The notes: a model not told the origin generated them from the sequence alone. A DNA stretch of 64,000 bases from Apodemus sylvaticus (GCF_947179515.1 NC_067474.1:90573324-90637323); one strand, 5' to 3'; positions 1 to 11,196 are shown, numbered from the stretch's first letter. Program-made: numbers and translations.

Positions 1-196
1 AGCATTTCAGACACAGCTCAAGTTCACCATGCCTTTGGTCTTGAATGTCTACTCACAAACACAAATATTTGCATTTGACACATTCAGTTAGGTGAACTCA
101 TATGGGATCGTGATGCACAGCTTAAGAAACTGGGTAAAAGTCATTATGAATATGCCTGTCACTCTTTCATACATTTTGTGACTGTAATGTATGGAA

Positions 197-430
197 TTTC
201 CTTTGTCACCAAGTTAATTTGTAGTGTCACTGTTGCTATAAATATATATATATATATCTTGCTTTAGATCCATGTTGTTTAGCATGGTCCATAAACACTG
301 AATTGAAAATTCCATAAGGACACAATCTGTATGGATTTTGTGGTCTGTCATTTGAAGGTGAATTGATGGACTCTCATGCCATCCTGTTTTCTCCAATCCA
401 GTTTATGAATCATCCCTTTGCATATCTACT
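197..430. repeat. Unassigned interspersed repeat piece, copy 1
   Basis: The first 45 bases closely resemble 598-645 in the same orientation, both carrying the core CAAGTTAATTTG and CACTGTTGCTA, with one small indel and a few substitutions. This shows two related repeat pieces, or a local duplication, about 400 bp apart. I cannot name the family. Confidence 0.4.
238..259. repeat. (TA)n microsatellite
   Basis: Short alternating TA run directly after the shared repeat core at 197-242. Confidence 0.9.
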
Positions 431-479
431 TACTACGGTTGGTTTCAATGAAATTTTGCCACAAATTTAAAATTCCTGT

Positions 480-965
480 GAGTGGCACCTCACCCTTGAT
501 GATCTGTTCTGACGACCTTTAATGGTGGGGCTAGCCATTGTGGGTGACACCATCTAGTAGCAGACCAGACTTTTTTTTTTTAAAGTCTGGCATGGTCTTT
601 CCTCTTGTCACAAGTTAATTTGCACTATCACTGTTGCTACTGATTCTCTTGCTGATATTAGATGTCAGAATCAGAACTTTCAAGCCTTTATAGTGGACTA
701 GGGACCAGTAACTCTCTAGGAAGTATCTGGGTTTCCAGTACCATATCAGTACTGGTGAGACATCCAGACTTCCAAACTCTGAAAATACCAGTTGACACAC
801 ACCGTATTTCAGCAAGGGACAGACATTATGGAGTTACTCTCATTGCCAAAGCACCCAGCCTCAAGGACTGAGTAACTACTGCAGTTTTGTCTCTCAGGTT
901 TGAGACTCCTGTTGTCACTCTTTTATAGCTGACCAAATAAATTCTTCAATTAATATGGATCCCAT
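480..965 (+). repeat. Unassigned rodent interspersed repeat, copy 2
   Basis: Contains the core shared with 197-242, an internal foldback at 565-590, and a 3' part ending in AAATAAATTCTTC near 938-950, which resembles the end of a rodent non-autonomous element or LTR. The 69-residue open frame at 662-871 has no recognisable domain. The family name is not known to me. Confidence 0.4.
565..590. repeat. Foldback: CCAGACTTT / AAAGTCTGG
   Basis: Perfect 9-bp inverted arms at 565-573 and 582-590 enclose an all-T loop of 8 nt. It sits inside the unassigned repeat at 480-965. Confidence 0.8.
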
Positions 966-2607
966 TTCATTCTGTTGCTATAGAGAATGCTGAATAATTC
1001 ACCATTCGCAGCCACTTAATTACTTGTTATTTAGCTTATAATAGTACTATATGTAAAAACATTGATGCCACAGTGTGGATTTGGTAAAGAGATGTAGTAA
1101 CTGGTAACTTTAGACAGAAAGCTGAAAACTCTGGCAATAAAGAAGAAAAGACTTCAACTTGCTGTATGCTGTATTTGATAAGGTATTTGCTACAGTGATA
1201 TATTTAGACAGATAACAAAAAATATAAGTTTAATACAGTATAGCATTATAATTGTTTTCATGTTCTCATATATTTGCTGTTAACTTAAACATTAAACATC
1301 CCAGTACTGATTATACTGGAAAGAAAATTAGCACATGTACCCGGCTCAGCCTTTCTAGTGGTGCCCTTCTAGCCTTTCTGGTGTCCTCTGTAGGGGGTCT
1401 TGAAACACTTTTGCTACAGAAGCAGAAGTTAATACTGATGAATAGGCCTTTACTGCAATCCCTTCCACTGCCTGAAACAAGACTAATAAAACAGTACACT
1501 GCTTACATTTTTATTCTCCATTGAGTCTCTGTCATTTACTGTGCAGTTCAGTAGATTTTCTGTCCATGGACTTGTCAAGCAGCCCACACAACTACCATGT
1601 AGAAGTGAAGAGCTGTGGCCCAAGGCTGACTTAGGAACTTTGAAAACAGAGTTGAAGTGATAATGTACTCAGGGAGTGAAACATGAGCCAAATGTAGGTG
1701 CAAGATGTCCACTTCTATGTACCAACTTGTCACTTAAGTCTCAGTGTGTGGGCTGAGCTCAGCTGGGTGTCATTTGGGAAGCAGTTTCCTAAGTGCTGAT
1801 ATAAGTAAGTGTGCAGAACTTGACCCACTTTTACAATTCCATGTTTCCCTCTGGACTGACAAATTGACAAGACTCACCAACCCTCCACATTAGCTTTCTG
1901 CCATCTTTAGTGATCCTTATGGGAGTTTGTGAAAAATTAAATACGCATTGGAACACATGGTTCTCTCACAGATAGTTAATCTTTTTTAAGAGGGAGCATT
2001 TTTAGAAGCAACCTCATTAAAAAAATCCAGACAAAAATTAGCGATAAATCAGCTTTAAAGATTTTTACATAAATTAGATTGCACAAACAAATATATTCAG
2101 AATATTCAAAATTTAGAGCCATATTTTTCTCTAAATTTGAAGATACTGCTTAAGATGTTGCCAATTAAATCTGAGTAGCACTAATGAATTTTCAATTTGA
2201 TTTTCAGAATATATAGCACAAAATCAACATGGGATGTCTAACCCCAAAATTATCCAAGCTTAAGATTAGAAGTCACATCAAGATATTAGACTGCATGTGA
2301 ATGGTGTCTGGTTTCCTTTAGAGTTTGCATCGTGTCCTAAAAAGGTGTGATGAGTTTGTGGAAGGTTTTCCTGCTTTCTTTTACTCGTCTCGTGTATGAA
2401 TCCAGTCCAGAATATGTGTTATGCAGGTATGTGTTATGAAGAGTGGATGGTTCCTAGCCTTAAAACTCACACTTAAATGTACCTTTTGCTGCATATTTGA
2501 AATCTGAGTACCAAAGAAAAAAATAAGGTAATAAAATTGTGAATTAGTAAACCTGCACTAGTTAGGAAGTTTCAGGTCAAGTAGTCTATATAGCAATGGT
2601 TTGTGCC

Positions 2608-2608
<1 letters not shown>
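966..2608. other. Stretch without recognised feature
   Basis: Mostly single-copy-looking AT-rich DNA. A 90-residue open frame at 1252-1524 overlaps a 62-residue frame on the other strand; neither has a recognisable domain, signal or splice context, so I do not call a gene. The somewhat less AT-rich part at 1540-1870 could hold an ancient repeat that I cannot identify. Confidence 0.5.
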
Positions 2609-2662
<54 letters not shown>

Positions 2663-2711
2663 CAGATGGACAGACAGACAGACAGATGGACGGATAGATG
2701 GACGGACTGAC
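2609..2711. repeat. (GATA)n(GACA/GATG)n microsatellite
   Basis: About 13 GATA units followed by degenerate GACA, GATG and GACG units. It lies a few dozen bases upstream of a SINE. The STOP-free frame across it on the minus strand (serine/leucine/isoleucine runs) is a low-complexity artefact. Confidence 0.95.
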
Positions 2712-2734
2712 AGGAACACGAATGAAAACCATGG

Positions 2735-2950
2735 GATGTATCAAAGATGGCACCACAGCTCAGAGGTTTGCTACTCATCTGGAAGACCTGAGTGTGGCTC
2801 CCTTTATCTACTTTGGATGACTCACAACCAAACGTAACTCCAGTTCTGGGGATCCAGAGCCTCTGGTTTACTGGACACCCCGATGCATGTGAACCTACCC
2901 ACACAATGACAGACACACACACACAAAATAATTAAAAGTAAAGTAATTGA
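2735..2950 (+). mobile_element. tRNA-derived SINE (B2/B3 type)
   Basis: Shows the usual order of a rodent tRNA-derived SINE: a degraded 'ATGGCACCACAGCTCAGAGG' A-box region, an 'AAGACCTGAGTGTGGCTCCC' B-box region, 'GACTCACAACC' and 'TAACTCCAG' body motifs, a short CA run and an A-rich tail. It is clearly diverged and probably inactive. Confidence 0.7.
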
Positions 2951-3343
2951 AAAAAAAGGAAAAGGGGAAAAGTATCTTGTTCAACACGTGATTGTACAAA
3001 GAATATGTATAATGAAGACAATGATCATAAAAAATAAAATCAAGCCCAGAAAATAAGATTTATTAAAAGTAACAGTGACAAGTGGCATGGTCAAAAATGA
3101 ACATCGGCAACTCATTTGTAATCACTTTGTAATTTTAGTGCCTTGTTATTTACTTACAGTTGATTTAATAACTAAGTATAAGAACTGATAAATTTAAAGT
3201 TATAGCATATGCTTATGTATAGTCAGGTCTCCAGGAAATTTTTATTCTTATTTCTGAAAGTGATTAGATTCACAAGTTATTACAATGCTTATAAATGTAT
3301 ATATACTTATGCACAAGTTATTACAACACATATATCTATATCA
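2951..3343. other. AT-rich spacer
   Basis: Between the SINE tail and the Lx fragment. It includes a TATATA-rich stretch near 3295-3340 and nothing else I can name. Confidence 0.5.
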
Positions 3344-3890
3344 AGGGGAGGCCCCAAGGCCTGACACTACTGCTTAGGCTATGGAATGGTCACAAAAAGG
3401 GGACTATCTTGACTGCCGTCTGAAATACCCAACAAGCAGCTGAAAGAGTCAGATGCAGATAATTGCACGCAACCAATGGAAAGAAGCTGCTGATCCCTGT
3501 TGTTGAATTAGGGAAAAGCTGAAAGAATCTGAGGAGTAGAGTGACCCTGTAGGAGGAACAGTAGTCTCAATTAACCTTGGCTCCTGAGATCTCTCAAACA
3601 ATGGGCCATCAACCAGGCATCATACATCAGCTGATATGAGCCTCCTAACAGAGATACACCAGAGGACTGCCGGGTTTAAATTCAGTCATAGAAATTGTAC
3701 CTAACCCTCTAGAGACTAGAGGTTCCCAGGAGTGGGGAGGTATGTTAGGATGGGAGTGGGGCATCTTAATAGAGATGGGGAGGGGCGAAGAGGAGGTATG
3801 GGATGTGGAACAGTCAGAGGGTAGACTAGGATGGGGATAAAATCTGGAGTATAAAATTTAAAAAAATGATTAAACAAAACAAAGGAAAAC
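3344..3890 (+). mobile_element. L1 3'UTR fragment, Lx8/Lx9 type
   Basis: Begins in 'GGGGAGGCCCCAAGGCC' and continues through the characteristic old rodent L1 3'UTR: 'CAGCTGAAAGAGTCAGATGC', 'GTAGGAGGAACAG', 'CATCAGCTGATATGAG', a G-rich block near 3720-3840 and an A-rich end. The element is truncated to its 3'UTR. Sister copies of its 3' end are at 10024-10100 (sense) and 53057-53515 and 56790-56995 (antisense). Confidence 0.75.
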
Positions 3891-4125
3891 AACAACAAAA
3901 AAGAATCAGGAATCTGCTGCAACAAACAAAGAAAGCAAATGGTGAAAAGACTGACAATTGCAAATGACTTAACACTGTGAAAGCTGTTCTAGGCCCTATC
4001 AAATAAGAATGGCTTATGTTAGCCTATATTCCAGAATGTTGAAATCCTTCCAAGAGATTTATAACTTTCTGCAAAACTGAGAATTCACAGATTTCCCCTT
4101 TGGTTAATAAAATAAGATATAGACA

Positions 4126-4682
4126 TCTCCAGGTCCTGCAAGAGGCCAGAGGAGCACCTGGGAGGCTGGCTGGGAGGAGTCAGTGTGCTCTGGTGAGTCC
4201 AGTGGGCCCTGGCAGGAACCTTCGGGTGTCTGCTTCGGGATCTAAATGGCCTGGGCCACAGCACTCGGTCTCCAGGAGGTGTAAGAGGCCTGGTGTGCAC
4301 CTGGAGGCAGACTGGGAGCACATAGCTTGCTCCAGCAGCACGGAGCTTAGGTTCCAGTCCTGAGGCCTCTGGCAGGAGCCTTCAGGTCTCCACTTCGGGA
4401 TCCAGAACAGCCTGGGCTACAACACCACATCTCCAGGTCCTGAAAGAGGCCAGAGGGGCACCCGGGAGGCCTGCTGGGAGGAGTCAGTCTGCTCTGTTGA
4501 GTCCAGCAGGCCCCAGCAGGAGCCTTCAGGTGTCTGCTTCTGGATCTGAACAGCCTGGGCCACAGCACCCTGTCTCCAGGCAGTGCAGGAGGTCAACTTT
4601 GCACCAGATGCCACCTGGGAAGAGGCAGCTTGCACTGGTGAGTCCAGCATTGACAAGACCAACTAACACCAGTGAGAACTAG
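4126..4682 (+). promoter_or_regulatory. L1 5'UTR with tandem promoter units
   Basis: GC-richer than its surroundings. The motif TCTCCAGG starts at 4126, 4269, 4430 and 4573. Copies 1 and 3 share 'TCCTGNAAGAGGCCAGAGG', copies 2 and 4 share a different continuation. The distances 4126 to 4430 and 4269 to 4573 are both 304 bp, so this is two copies of a 304-bp unit, each made of two half units (143 and 161 bp). In murine L1s tandem 5' monomers act as the internal RNA polymerase II promoter; activity here is not shown. Confidence 0.7.
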
Positions 4683-5850
4683 ATGGCAAAAGGCAAACAC
4701 AGGAACGTCACTAACAGAAATCAAGGCAATATGGCAGCATCTGAACCCAATTCTCATTTAACAGCATGTCCTGGATACCCCATCACACCAAAAAAACAAG
4801 ATTTGGATTTAAAAATACTGGTCATGAAGCTGGTAGAGGAACACATGAAGGGCATACTTAAAGAAATTCAGGAGAAAATGGATCAAAAGTTACAAGGGAA
4901 ACACAAAAATCATTGAAAGAAATTCAGGAGAATACAAAAGCCAATAAGGAGGAAACGCAAAAATCACTTAAAGAAATACAGAAGAACTTTGGTCAACAGG
5001 CTGAGGTCATTAAAGAGGAAAGACAAAAATCTCTTAAAGAATTTTAGGAAAGCACAAACAAGCAAGTGAAGAAGTTAAGCAAAACCATCCAGGATCTAAA
5101 ATCAGAAGTAGAACCTATTAAGATATCTCTAAGGGAGACAACTTTGGAGATAGAAAACCATGGGAAGAAATCAGGGGACATAGATGCAAATATCAACAAC
5201 ATAATACAAGAGAGAGAAGAAAGAATCTCAGATGCTGAAGATACCATAGAAACCATGGACTCAACAGTTAAAGAAAATGCAAAATGCAAAAAGCTTGTAA
5301 CCCAAAACATCCAGGAAATCCAGGATACAATGAAAAGACCAAACCTAAGGATTATAGGCATAGATGAGAGTGAAGATTTACAACTTAAAGGGCCAGCAAA
5401 TATCTTCAATAAAATCATGGAAGAAAACTTCCCTAACCTAAAGAGAGAGATGCCCATGAATATACAAGAAGCCTACAGAACTCCAAACAGACTGGACCAG
5501 AAAAAAATACCTCCCGTCACATAATAATCAAAACACCAAATGTACTAAACAAAGAAAGAATATTAAAGGCAGTAAGAGAAAAAGGCCAAGTAACATATAA
5601 AGGAAGACCTATCAGAATCACAGCAGACTTTTTACCTGAGACTATGAAGGCTAGAAGATCTTGGCAGATCTCATGCAGACTCTAAGAGAACACAAATGCC
5701 AACCAAAACTACTATACCCAGCAAAACTCTCAATCACCATAGAAGGATAAACTAAGATATTCCATGACAAAACCAAGTTTACCCAATATCTATCCACAAA
5801 CCCAGCCCTACAAAGGATAATAGGAGGAAAACACCAATACAAAACAAGGA
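4683..5850 (+). pseudogene. L1 ORF1 pseudogene
   Basis: ORF1 encodes the L1 RNA-binding chaperone (N-terminal region, coiled coil, RRM, C-terminal domain). The ATG at 4683 follows the 5'UTR and opens a Lys/Arg-rich N-terminus; heptad-like KEIQE repeats continue to about 5100; the conserved stretch 'NLRIIGIDESED' and 'FNKIMEENFPNLK' (about 5340-5445) marks the RRM; 'EAYRTPNRLDQK' and 'KGRPIRI' follow. It is broken by a frameshift near 4903, an in-frame TAG at 5045-5047, a frameshift in an A-run near 5503-5510 and at least one more near 5660, plus a TAA near 5747. No intact protein can be made. Confidence 0.88.
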
Positions 5851-6085
5851 GCTGGCACAGGCTGGTTCAAGACTGCTGGCACATATGTAGCAGATGACTG
5901 CCTGGTGTGGCCTCAGTGGGAGAAGCTGTGCTTAGTCCTTAAGAGACTTGAGGCAATAAGGAAAGGAGAGGCCTTGTGAGAGGGGAGCACCCTCTCAGAG
6001 TCAAGGGGGACGAGGGACAAGCAACTGTGTGAACGGGAACTAAAGGCAGGACAATGACTGAAAGTAAATAAATAAAATAATTTTT

Positions 6086-6601
6086 AAAAAGAACCTTAAA
6101 AATATATCATAATAAAGATAATAATTGTGCTATAGAAAATTAAAACTATCTTTGGTTTATAGTATTAAATATCCCCTTAAATTCACAATAAGATAGAATA
6201 TTATATGGTTCTACCAGATTTATTATGTGTCACATAAATTGATAAAAGTACTGGTGTGTATTTTTAGTAAATAAAAATTTAATGCACAGTTCATTATAAA
6301 TACATGGTAGTTGATAAATAATATCAGTTTAAATGCAAAATTTTCAGAGATTTTAAGTAATGGCTTGGACTTACTGATAATTCACATTCTAAAGAGGAAG
6401 TAGAAAGGTGACTAGAGTAGAGAAGAAAGGATAAACTAAATGAGGAAGAAAGGAGACACAGAAAATAATAAGACAGTGTAGCAAGGGGAGCTAGGTAAGT
6501 TATGGACCATGGGGAAAGAAAGATATTAGTTATGGTTTACAGGAACTGAACGTTACGAGAAATCAAGTAGAACAGACCCCATCATTTCAAAAAACAATTA
6601 T
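6086..6601. other. AT-rich spacer between two L1s
   Basis: Holds no recognised element. It ends in the target site of the next L1. Confidence 0.5.
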
Positions 6602-6614
6602 AAAAATTAGGTGA

Positions 6615-7478
6615 CATCGGTACAGGGAGAAAGTTTCTGAACAGAACACCAATAGCGTATGCTCTAAGAGCAAGAATTGACAAATGGGACCTCATAAAAT
6701 TACAAAGTTTCTGTACGGCAAAGGATACCATCAAGAGGACAAATCGGCAACCAACAAATTGGGAAAAGATCTTCACCAATCCTACATCAGATAGAGGGCT
6801 AATATCCAATATATATAAAGAACTCAAGAAGTTAGACTCCAGAAAACCCAACAACCCTATTAAAAATGGGGTACAGAGTTAAACAAAGAATTCTCACCTG
6901 AAGAACTCCGGATGGCGGAGAAGCATCTTAAAAAATGCTCAACTTCATTAGTCATTAGGGAAATGCAAATCAAAACAACCCTGAGATTTCATCGTACACC
7001 AGTCAGAATGGCTAAGATTAAAAATTCAGGAGACAGCAGGTGTTGGAGAGGGTGTGGAGAAAGAGGAACACTCCTTCACTGCTGGTGGGGTTGCAAATTG
7101 GTGCAACCACTCTGGAAATCAGTCTGGCGGTTCCTCCGAAAACTGGGCACCTCACTTCCAGAAGATCCTGCTATACCACTCCTGGGCATATACCCAGAGG
7201 ATTCCCCACCATGTAATAAGGATACATGCTCTACTATGTTCATAGCAGCCCTATTTATAATTGCCAGATGCTGGAAAGAACCCAGGTATCCCTCAACAGA
7301 AGAGTGGATGCAAAAAATGTGGTATATCTACACAATGGAGTACTATTCAGCCATTAGAAACAATGAATTCATGAAATTCTTAGGCAAATGGATGGAGCTA
7401 GAGAGCATCATACTAAGTGAGGTAACCCAGACTCAAAAGGTGAATCATGGTATGCACTCACTAATAAGTGGTTATTAA
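6615..7478 (+). pseudogene. L1 ORF2 C-terminal fragment
   Basis: ORF2 encodes the L1 endonuclease/reverse transcriptase; only the C-terminal region remains here. From 6912 to 7478 it reads open for 188 codons, including 'GCGERGTLLHCWWGC' (part of the C-terminal cysteine-rich region), 'PAIPLLGIYPED', 'MEYYSAIRNNEF' and the usual ending 'HSLISGY'. Upstream (about 6636-6880) it continues in another frame with 'FLNRTPIAYALRARIDKWD'; a base appears to be missing in the A-run near 6866. It lacks endonuclease and RT domains and cannot act alone. Confidence 0.9.
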
Positions 7479-7731
7479 ACTAGAAAACTGGAATACCCAA
7501 AACATAATCCACATATCAAATGAGGTACAAGAAGAAAGGAGGAGTGGCCTCTGGTTCTGGAAAGACTCAGTGAAGCAGTATTCGGCAAAACCAGAATGGG
7601 GAAGTGGGAAGGGGTGGGTGGGAGGACAGGGGAAGAGAAGGGGGTTTACGGGACTTTCGGGGAGTGGGGAGCTAGAAAAGGGGAAATCATTTGAAATGTA
7701 AATAAATTATATCAAATAAAAAATAGTAAAA
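6615..7731 (+). mobile_element. Young 5'-truncated L1, Mus type
   Basis: Flanked by perfect 13-bp target-site duplications AAAAATTAGGTGA at 6602-6614 and 7732-7744. It carries the last part of ORF2, then a short 3'UTR with 'GGACTTTCGGGGAGTGGGG', 'GGGGAAATCATTTGAAATG' and an A-rich tail. The well-preserved frame and duplications indicate a fairly recent insertion. The 104-bp element at 37191-37294 shares its 3' end almost base for base. Confidence 0.92.
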
Positions 7732-7744
7732 AAAAATTAGGTGA

Positions 7745-8207
7745 AGATAAGTTATGGAGGTAACACATAAAAGGTTTCAGAATTAGACAAATCCTATCTA
7801 GATTGTTCATTTTTCTTAATACCAATCCTCACCCTGATCAATTGGTCTAAGCGTGCTAATGTATAAATGGAAGAATTTAAATTCTGTAAGAATGGAAATA
7901 AGCTTTAAGTGTTGAAAATCAAAGCTCGAGTTCCTATCCTCACAAAATACCTCTATTTGCAAAAAGAAGCCTTTTCCCATTGCTATTCAAGAAAGAGTGA
8001 GTATAGTTTAAAATACTAAAATACCCACATATGTAGCTTACAGAAACCCAAACTGAGTTCAGTGTTTCATCTTTTCTCATCCAAATTCTATAATTCTATA
8101 ATAAGTTGCATTCATTTCAATAAAGCCCTATTTGCTCTCCAAATTTGCTTTCTACTCATCTTTCCTAAAGTTCATACCTCAATTATTTTAGGTTTGTTGA
8201 TTTTAAT
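7745..8207. other. AT-rich spacer
   Basis: No repeat or coding signal that I can name between the L1 target site and the next SINE. Confidence 0.5.
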
Positions 8208-8392
8208 GCATGTGTTTGTGTGTTTGTACGAATATATTTATGTGTATCCTCAGTGATTAAAGATGGCATCAGGCCTCCTACAACTGAAGTTACAGATGGC
8301 TGCTATCTGCCAAGTGGGTGCTGGTAACAGGTTCAGGGTCTTCTGCAAGTGCAATCAATTCTCTTAAATGCTAAAGAATCTCACCACACCCC
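8208..8392 (-). mobile_element. tRNA-derived SINE, B3 type, antisense
   Basis: Reads as the complement of a B3: a TG-rich tail region, 'GATGGCATCAGGCCTCCTAC', 'TGAAGTTACAGATGGCTGC', 'GCCAAGTGGGTGCTGG', and a degraded promoter region at 8330-8392. Substantial divergence indicates an old copy. Confidence 0.7.
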
Positions 8393-10023
8393 AACTATAT
8401 CTTAAATGTAAATTATCCAAATCACTTATATCACTAGCATTCTTTTGTTTGCCATAATAAAATCACAGTTTGGATGACTAGAGAATGAGACATTTCTTAT
8501 TTTGCTACTGTATATCTCTGTGTGGTCCTGGGCACCAGTCATGATGCTTATGATTCTCCGTGTCCTAGCAGTTCAGCGATCTTAAAGATCTAGAATTTTT
8601 TTCCTAAAGAATTCCAGTTTCTTTACTTTGGTTTTAAGCTTCAATGATTCTCTTCACTTTCCTCTTTTTGTATCAAGTATACTCAGAGTTTCCTTTCAAA
8701 TATAACAATGCACTTTAAAACTTTCAGCTCTGAGAAAATTGTTTCATCCTGCCAGTTGTATCATGCTATTATCTTTATTACTGTGCTTGTCGGTTTGTTT
8801 TAATCATCTGTTCATGTGCCCATGCTATGCCTTTAAGAGCAATCCAATGGGTGACCATGGCAATACTCTAGATCCCTATGTAACACCTGCCCACACCTAG
8901 CACATCAAGTAAGTATCTAATAAGTCAGTATTAGTGAATACCTGGTGAGGCAAATAAGCATATGACTCACAAAAGTATTCTGTAAGTATCAATGATGCTA
9001 GTTAGTTTGCAATGTATATAGTTAATTATATATTGGTATATGAATTATTCAACTATCATATCTGAATATTGATGGTTATTATTATTTATTTTACTATAAT
9101 AATATATGTATGTCAGACACTTTTTGTTAACTCAGTGCTGGATGCTAAAAGTCAAACCCTTTAACACTATCACACTGCCTCAGCATAGGTCAGTAAATTC
9201 TTGAATAAATTCAGAAGAGATCACATTGTTAGGTAAGAAGCTAGAAACATTCATAAGCCAAATTGTGTCTTTTAATAATTTTCCCTCTAGGGACTTAATC
9301 ACTAACCCATAAAACTACATTAATCCCTTCTGAGAACATCCCTAATTGCCTTGTACCAGGAATCATTGCCTAGAGATTTCCTGGCCACTAAGAAATAACA
9401 ATGGAGTACCGTTTCTACAAACTGCATGAAGGTAGAACATTCAAGCCACACACTAATCATGGCAGTTGTTGAGATTAAATTTACATGTTGACAAAATGTA
9501 AGAAAAAAAAGGTGCTTGATAACAACGAAGTACAAAAAAAGACAACAGTTCTCATGAATTTTTTATTTCTTCATATACTTGATATAAATGTTTGAAGGCC
9601 TTAGACAATCAGCAGTTTCTGCAGATTCTCTGTTAATATCTGAACCTGTTTCAACTCTAGTGCCTAGTTAGCTCCAGCTGAGGTGTGCTCAGCATCCTCA
9701 TAAATGCTTTGCTTACAGTGATGCACTCAGTGTTTTATTGGCTGTGGTTGTTTTGTTTTTTTCACTATCTAGATTTTGATCAGAACTGAATTGTTTTTAA
9801 AAATGATAATATTCATTCCATTCTTAGTAAGACAAAAATCATAAGACCAAGGATGAAGGGAAGTAGTAAAGAATTGAAGACTTTTCACTAATTATAGGTA
9901 TTTTAGCTGTGCAGGCCAACCTAATCTGATTTTCCTTGAGAAGATTCAGTGAGGGAGAGACTTAAGAGTAGAAGTCTGTGTTTTGTAATTTGAGTGGAAA
10001 GGGTAGATTTTTAACTGATCCTG
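8393..10023. other. Single-copy-looking AT-rich DNA
   Basis: No gene found. At 8880-8940 'CCTAGCACATCAAGTAAGT' recalls the 3' end of a MIR element, but the match is too short to call. Confidence 0.45.
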
Positions 10024-10100
10024 GACAGAGGAGTTATGGGATGTGGAATATTCAGAGGGTGGACTGGGATAGGGGTAAAATCTGGAATGTTAAAAAAAAA
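10024..10100 (+). mobile_element. Lx8/Lx9-type L1 extreme 3' end
   Basis: 'ATGGGATGTGGAATATTCAGAGGGTGGACTGGG' region and 'AAAATCTGGAATG' match the end of the Lx fragment at 3800-3860. Only about 75 bp precede the tail. Confidence 0.65.
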
Positions 10101-10214
10101 TGATTAAATAGAAATAAAAATAAAATAAACAAAATAAAGTAAAATAAAATAAAATAAATATAACAAAATAAAATAAAATAAAATAAAATAAAATAAAATA
10201 AAATAAAATAAAAT
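10101..10214. repeat. (TAAAA)n microsatellite grown from an L1 tail
   Basis: A-rich tail of the preceding L1 piece expanded into imperfect, then perfect, AAAAT units (clean from about 10166). Confidence 0.9.
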
Positions 10215-10581
10215 GTTGTTATACCCTGGGGGGCCGAGGGGGAAGAAGGTACTTAGAAGGGCTAAGTGAGTAGATTATGAAGTCATGAGAAATTAGCAAA
10301 GGGATCTCTTATATCCTTATATTTCCTCCAAATACATAAAGTATTTAAACCTAGGTTAATTGGTACTTGATAGAACACAGTACCAATTACAATTGTCTCG
10401 GCAATAAGTAATAAGTATGTGTTGGTTGTTTCTGCTTTTTGTTTGTTTGTTCGTTTGTTTTGGGGGAATCTTCGTTTCATGAACTTGATACAGTGCAGAG
10501 TCAATAGTGAAGAGGAACCAAAATTGAGAAAATTCTTTATCAGATCAGTTTGTGTGCATGACTTTGGTCATTTTTTCTTTT
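10215..10581. other. Spacer with (GTTT)n run
   Basis: Contains a short G-rich patch 'CTGGGGGGCCGAGGGGG' near 10226-10242 and a (TTTG)n run at 10438-10460. No gene. Confidence 0.5.
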
Positions 10582-10840
10582 TGATTAATGATTGATATGG
10601 GACAGCCCAACCTACTTTGGGAAGTTCCAGAATTGGGCAGGTGATCCTGAAGCTTTGTGGAGCAGGCTACTAAGAATCATTCCTCAATGGTGCTTCAGTT
10701 CCTCCCTCCACGTTACTGGCTGGAGCTGTGTGCTAACTTCCCTTTATGCTGCATTATGATTATAATGTGTAAGCTAAATAAAGACTTTTCTTCTCAAATT
10801 GATTTGGGACATAGTGTTCATCATTACAATATAAAACTAT
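10582..10840 (+). repeat. Rodent interspersed repeat, family unassigned
   Basis: 'GATTGATATGGGACAGCCCA' near the start and 'GTGTAAGCTAAATAAAGAC' near the end are hallmarks of a common rodent non-coding repeat that ends in a polyadenylation-like AATAAA and a 'GGGACATAGTGTTCATCA' segment. I recognise the type but cannot name it safely. The fragment at 22285-22420 may be its 5' part. Confidence 0.5.
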
Positions 10841-10981
10841 ATATAACTGGAACATGGCGGTTCTTATAAAAATCATCAGTTTCTGTTACTTAATTGTGTT
10901 TCTTTAAACTGTTATTTTAACCAAATATGAAAACAAAAATGAGCATATTATTGGGGTAACATAAGATGTTTTGATATATCT

Positions 10982-11040
10982 TTATCTCTCTTTCTCCCTC
11001 TCTCTCTGTACACACACACACACACACACACAAACACACA
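10982..11040. repeat. (TC)n(CA)n microsatellite
   Basis: CT-rich run 10982-11008 followed by CA repeats 11010-11040 with one A interruption. Confidence 0.9.
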
Positions 11041-11196
11041 ATGTGTTAATCAAAGTTTCAAATATGTCTAGCATGCAAACAGCATTGTTCATTGATGGAA
11101 AACTCCTCACAATAGTTACTTTAGCTTTCTGAAATGTATGAGACATATTGTTATTTAGTTTCCCTACTTTTCCCACCAGACTCTTTCAGCAGGTTT

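Larger units (their letters stand above)
4120..6085 (+). mobile_element. L1 element with promoter and ORF1 but no ORF2
   Basis: Reads as 5'UTR repeats (4126-4682), a broken ORF1 (4683 to about 5850), then directly an L1 3'UTR (about 5860-6085, with 'GGCACATATGTAGCAGATG', 'CTCAGTGGGAGAAGCTG' and a TAAATAAATAAA end). All of ORF2, normally about 3.8 kb, and the first part of the 3'UTR are absent. The octamer CTGGCACA occurs on both sides of the junction (5852-5859 and 5876-5883), which suits a microhomology deletion; RNA splicing before insertion is an alternative. No convincing target-site duplication was found. Confidence 0.8.

Noticed and set aside
1252..1524. 90-codon open frame in single-copy DNA
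   Set aside because: No domain, no splice or promoter context, and an overlapping open frame on the other strand; length is within chance expectation for this window.
2572..2922. 116-codon minus-strand frame
   Set aside because: Runs through a SINE and the (GATA)n tract; the serine/leucine/isoleucine repeats are low-complexity translation.
6912..7478. 188-codon open frame that could be called a gene
   Set aside because: It is the C-terminal part of L1 ORF2 inside a 5'-truncated element with target duplications, lacking the start and all catalytic domains.
8880..8940. MIR 3' end
   Set aside because: Only about 40 bp of loose similarity; not enough to call.
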